Origin: Capsulimonas sp.
GTDB taxonomy: Bacteria; Armatimonadota; Armatimonadia; Armatimonadales; Capsulimonadaceae
Direction of reading: 5' to 3'
DNA length: 8,234 nucleotides
Assembly (NCBI GenBank): GCA_025963815.1
Contig: JAOQAA010000225.1
Span: 1 to 8,234, forward strand
Positions 6,344-8,234 of the stretch are shown piece by piece; positions within the stretch are counted from its first letter, which is position 1, and each line of letters starts with the position of its first letter. The notes beneath the pieces were generated by a model. It had not been told where the DNA came from and ran no database searches. It saw nothing but the letters and a program-made list of their open reading frames with translations. The position numbers and the translations under genes were made by a program.

Positions 6344-7099
6344 TTAGTCTTTCAGTCGCAGCGTCGGATCGTTGCCGGACTGCGCGAAGAGTGTGGCTCC
6401 GTTCCAGATCTTGGGCGAAGCGTTGGGGCCGGAGTTCTTGATCCACTTGGCGTGCCCATCGGCAAAGCCGTAATTGGCGCCTTCGGTATGACGGAAGCCG
6501 CCGCCGCCGAGATTCGTTACGAGGCCCGCGCCGCCGCAGACGGGCTGAGTTCGATCCAGGCCGGCGGCGGATGCGTCGCCGGCGCCGTTGCAGCCGTTGC
6601 TGCGGAAGCGGGCCGTCGAGTTGGCGACGAGCACGCCGGTCGAGGCGCCGCCCTCGCCGATCAGGATTGTGACTGCGGGATTGTTGCAGAGCGGCAGGGT
6701 TTGAGCCCCGTCGCCGGCGTTCTTATTCATCCAGTAATCCGTAAAGCCGGCGTTCTGCGGGGTGATGTTCGCCGGAAACGGCTCGCTCGGGCATTGAAAG
6801 ATCGCCAGGCTCTTCTGATACGGCTGGATCGCATCGGCCCAGCCGACGGGCTGGCCGGCAGGTGGGGGAGAGACGGTACTGACGACTGAGAGCGGGAACG
6901 CCTCGTCGTTGTCCTGGATGTACTGCAGGAAGGAGAGTCCGATCTGCTTTTCATTGGAAACGCAGCTGGTCTGGCGCGCCTTTTCCCGGGCCTTGGCGAA
7001 GACGGGGAACAGAATAGCGGCAAGAATCGCGATAATAGCGATGACGACGAGCATCTCGATCAGGGTAAACCCTTTTGAAACCCGATTGTTACGAAACAT
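6344..7099 (-). CDS. H-X9-DG pseudopilin-like protein (prepilin N-terminal methylation domain, DUF1559)
   Basis: A 251-residue protein with a type IV prepilin/type II pseudopilin start: the short basic leader [10 protein letters not shown] is cut by prepilin peptidase between Gly10 and Phe11, with Glu15 as the conserved fifth residue of the mature protein and a hydrophobic helix at 11-33. A soluble domain follows, with Cys46, Cys103, Cys138, Cys170 and Cys188. Near the C-terminus [18 protein letters not shown] fits the H-X9-DG motif (His204, Asp214, Gly215) that defines this expanded family of Planctomycetota, Verrucomicrobiota and Armatimonadota. The individual function of these proteins is unknown; surface filaments or secretion-like assemblies are suspected. 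Start choice is backed by AAAGGAG at 7110-7116, 10 nt from the ATG. The gene lies between a LacI-family gene (76 bp upstream) and a terminator, so it may be regulated with the sulfatase locus, though it is probably transcribed separately from it. Confidence 0.92.
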   Translation of the reverse strand: MFRNNRVSKGFTLIEMLVVIAIIAILAAILFPVFAKAREKARQTSCVSNEKQIGLSFLQYIQDNDEAFPLSVVSTVSPPPAGQPVGWADAIQPYQKSLAIFQCPSEPFPANITPQNAGFTDYWMNKNAGDGAQTLPLCNNPAVTILIGEGGASTGVLVANSTARFRSNGCNGAGDASAAGLDRTQPVCGGAGLVTNLGGGGFRHTEGANYGFADGHAKWIKNSGPNASPKIWNGATLFAQSGNDPTLRLKD

Positions 7100-7109
7100 G
7101 ACAGAGAGA

Positions 7110-7116
7110 CTCCTTT
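7110..7116 (-). promoter_or_regulatory. Ribosome binding site of the pseudopilin gene
   Basis: The minus strand reads AAAGGAG, 10 nt before the ATG at 7099. It is a near-consensus Shine-Dalgarno and the strongest in the window. Confidence 0.65.
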
Positions 7117-7117
7117 G

Positions 7118-7132
7118 ATTTTACTGTAAAAT
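7118..7132. promoter_or_regulatory. 15-bp perfect palindrome upstream of the pseudopilin gene, possible operator
   Basis: ATTTTACTGTAAAAT consists of two 7-bp perfect inverted half-sites around a single central T. It sits one base upstream of the ribosome binding site in the 76-bp gap after the LacI-family gene. Its AT-richness in GC-rich surroundings makes it stand out. It could be a repressor site or part of the leader. It lacks the central CG of typical LacI-family operators, so linking it to the neighbouring regulator is only a guess. Confidence 0.3.
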
Positions 7133-7175
7133 AACGCCGAAAATAGTGGCCGCGCCGATGTTGATTTCAGTGCGG

Positions 7176-8222
7176 TTATCGCTGAGAAGGAACGGATACA
7201 GAAGATCTTTGTATCAATTCCACGGGCAAAACACGGCTGGCTTCAGCAGTGCTTACCCCCTTTTCAATCGCCATCACGGCGTCGACCGCCGCCTGGCCGA
7301 TTTGCTCGAACGGGATCGACACACTGCTCAGTCCCTGGTATTGGGACTGCATGATATTGTCCACGCCAATAATGGACAAGTCCTGAGGCACGCGCAGTCC
7401 ACGTTCCTCAGCCAGCCGCCAAAGAGCGAGCGCCAGCAGATCGTTGGCGCAAACGACAGCTGTCACACCGATGGAGAGTATGGCTTCGATTGCCGGGCGA
7501 GTGACTTCATCAATATCCCCGTAGGCGTTGTCGAAGCGCATGATCCGGCCCCAGGTGTTCGCCAGGACAACATAGTCACGATAATCCGCGCCGAAGCGCT
7601 CCTGCATCGCCGCGCGAAACCCACTCAGTCGCTCCCGCGCTTCCAGGTTCGCTTGCGGACCGGCGATATGCGCGATCCGCTCGTGCCCGAGCTGTGCAAG
7701 ATGCATGACCGCCTGGCGCATACCGTCGGTATTGTCGCTCAGGACACGCGCGGCGCCAGGGGAGGGCGCGACGCTGTAGCATTCGACCACCGGCACCTTA
7801 TTCTCAAAGAGCTTTTCGGTGATTTCGGGACGGTTGCTGCCGACGAAGATAAATCCGTCGCACCGGCGATCCAGAAACTGCGCCTCGGTTCCCGGCTTCA
7901 CCCAGTCCGGCTCCGAGCGCAGGAAGATCGTCAGATCATGGTCGAGTTCACGGGCGCGGCTATACATCCCCAAAAATGTCGGGTAGCCGACTGGTCCATC
8001 CGGCCGGTGCGAATGGAGAAAAACAACCCCAATGGCGTTTGTCCGGATGTGCCGGTTCTGCGCCGCCGTCCGCACCGGGACATAGTTGAGATTGCGCGCC
8101 GCCTGAAGCACTCGTTCACGTGTCTTTTCCACGACCAGATCGTTCCGGCCGCGAAGTACTTTCGAAACGGTCATCGGTGAAACACCGGCGGCCTCGGCAA
8201 CTTGTCGGATGGAAGCGCGCAA
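7176..8222 (-). CDS. LacI/GalR-family transcriptional regulator
   Basis: A 348-residue DNA-binding regulator expected to respond to a sugar or related ligand. The LacI-type helix-turn-helix is at about 4-23 (IRQVAEAAGVSPMTVSKVL), with recognition helix start PMTVS. The hinge is at 45-60 (NYVPVRTAAQNRH), followed by a periplasmic-binding-protein-like effector domain (64-345) with CDGFIFVGSN, DNTDGMRQAVMHLAQLGHERIAHI-type and CANDLLALAL segments and the late GVDNI motif. In the hinge, the position of the DNA-intercalating Leu56 of E. coli LacI is Asn56. The start used is TTG at 8222, with AGGA five bases upstream. However, the frame stays open to the window edge (codons for N-R-T-P precede it), so a start slightly beyond the window cannot be excluded. 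Position at the head of the minus-strand block suggests local control of the sulfatase locus, but no operator could be assigned. Confidence 0.92.
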   Translation of the reverse strand: MRASIRQVAEAAGVSPMTVSKVLRGRNDLVVEKTRERVLQAARNLNYVPVRTAAQNRHIRTNAIGVVFLHSHRPDGPVGYPTFLGMYSRARELDHDLTIFLRSEPDWVKPGTEAQFLDRRCDGFIFVGSNRPEITEKLFENKVPVVECYSVAPSPGAARVLSDNTDGMRQAVMHLAQLGHERIAHIAGPQANLEARERLSGFRAAMQERFGADYRDYVVLANTWGRIMRFDNAYGDIDEVTRPAIEAILSIGVTAVVCANDLLALALWRLAEERGLRVPQDLSIIGVDNIMQSQYQGLSSVSIPFEQIGQAAVDAVMAIEKGVSTAEASRVLPVELIQRSSVSVPSQR

Positions 8223-8227
8223 TGGAG

Positions 8228-8231
8228 TCCT
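8228..8231 (-). promoter_or_regulatory. Possible ribosome binding site for the TTG start of the LacI-family gene
   Basis: The minus strand reads AGGA, five bases before the TTG codon at 8220-8222. The spacing is short but workable, and the TTG places the HTH at the usual distance from the N-terminus. The frame also remains open through it, so it is not decisive. Confidence 0.35.
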
Positions 8232-8234
8232 GTT

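Noticed and set aside
7118..7123. TAAAAT on the minus strand as a -10 box for the pseudopilin gene
   Set aside because: Transcription would start about seven bases later, inside the Shine-Dalgarno at 7110-7116, and no -35 is found at 16-18 bp.
7146..8180. Long + strand open frame (344 codons) opposite the LacI-family gene
   Set aside because: The minus strand encodes a complete HTH and effector domain; the + strand product has no recognisable motif and only reflects codon bias.

Overview
The window looks like part of the chromosome of an aerobic, diderm, high-GC bacterium, most likely from Armatimonadota (Capsulimonas-like) or, less likely, the Planctomycetota/Verrucomicrobiota group. The evidence is an H-X9-DG pseudopilin whose start reads [19 protein letters not shown] followed by [16 protein letters not shown], a style very common in Armatimonadota. 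Paired large exported sulfatases of the CCPSR type, an oxygen-dependent formylglycine-generating enzyme and a LacI-family repressor fit the same groups. The taxon call is inference from protein style; no database was searched.

Layout. On the + strand, 1-789 is the 3' two-thirds of nagA (GlcNAc-6-phosphate deacetylase). It converges, with a 32-bp gap, on a block of five minus-strand genes. Read in their own direction these are: a LacI-family regulator (8222-7176); a type IV/II pseudopilin-like H-X9-DG protein (7099-6344) closed by a strong hairpin at 6289-6330; a lipoprotein-type sulfatase (6213-4132); a 124-bp nested palindromic element (4006-4129) directly after its stop; a second, signal-peptide sulfatase (3972-1897); and, four bases later, an exported formylglycine-generating enzyme (FGE, 1892-822).

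How the genes work together. Type I sulfatases need a cysteine in C-x-P-S-R oxidised to formylglycine. Both sulfatases carry CCPSR, and the neighbouring FGE keeps both copper-binding cysteines, so substrate and maturase are encoded together. All three proteins have export signals, so maturation may occur outside the cytoplasm. With a LacI-type sugar-responsive regulator at the head of the block and nagA at the other end, the simplest reading is a locus for desulfating an external sulfated glycan, possibly one containing amino sugars. The substrate cannot be read from the sequence.

No RNA genes, CRISPR arrays, transposases or integrases are visible. No stretch longer than 300 bases lacks a gene; the largest gaps (about 160, 130 and 76 bp) hold the palindromic element, the terminator hairpin and a small 15-bp palindrome. 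I see no wholly new system. The features most worth following up are the exported FGE, the nested palindrome and the atypical LacI hinge.
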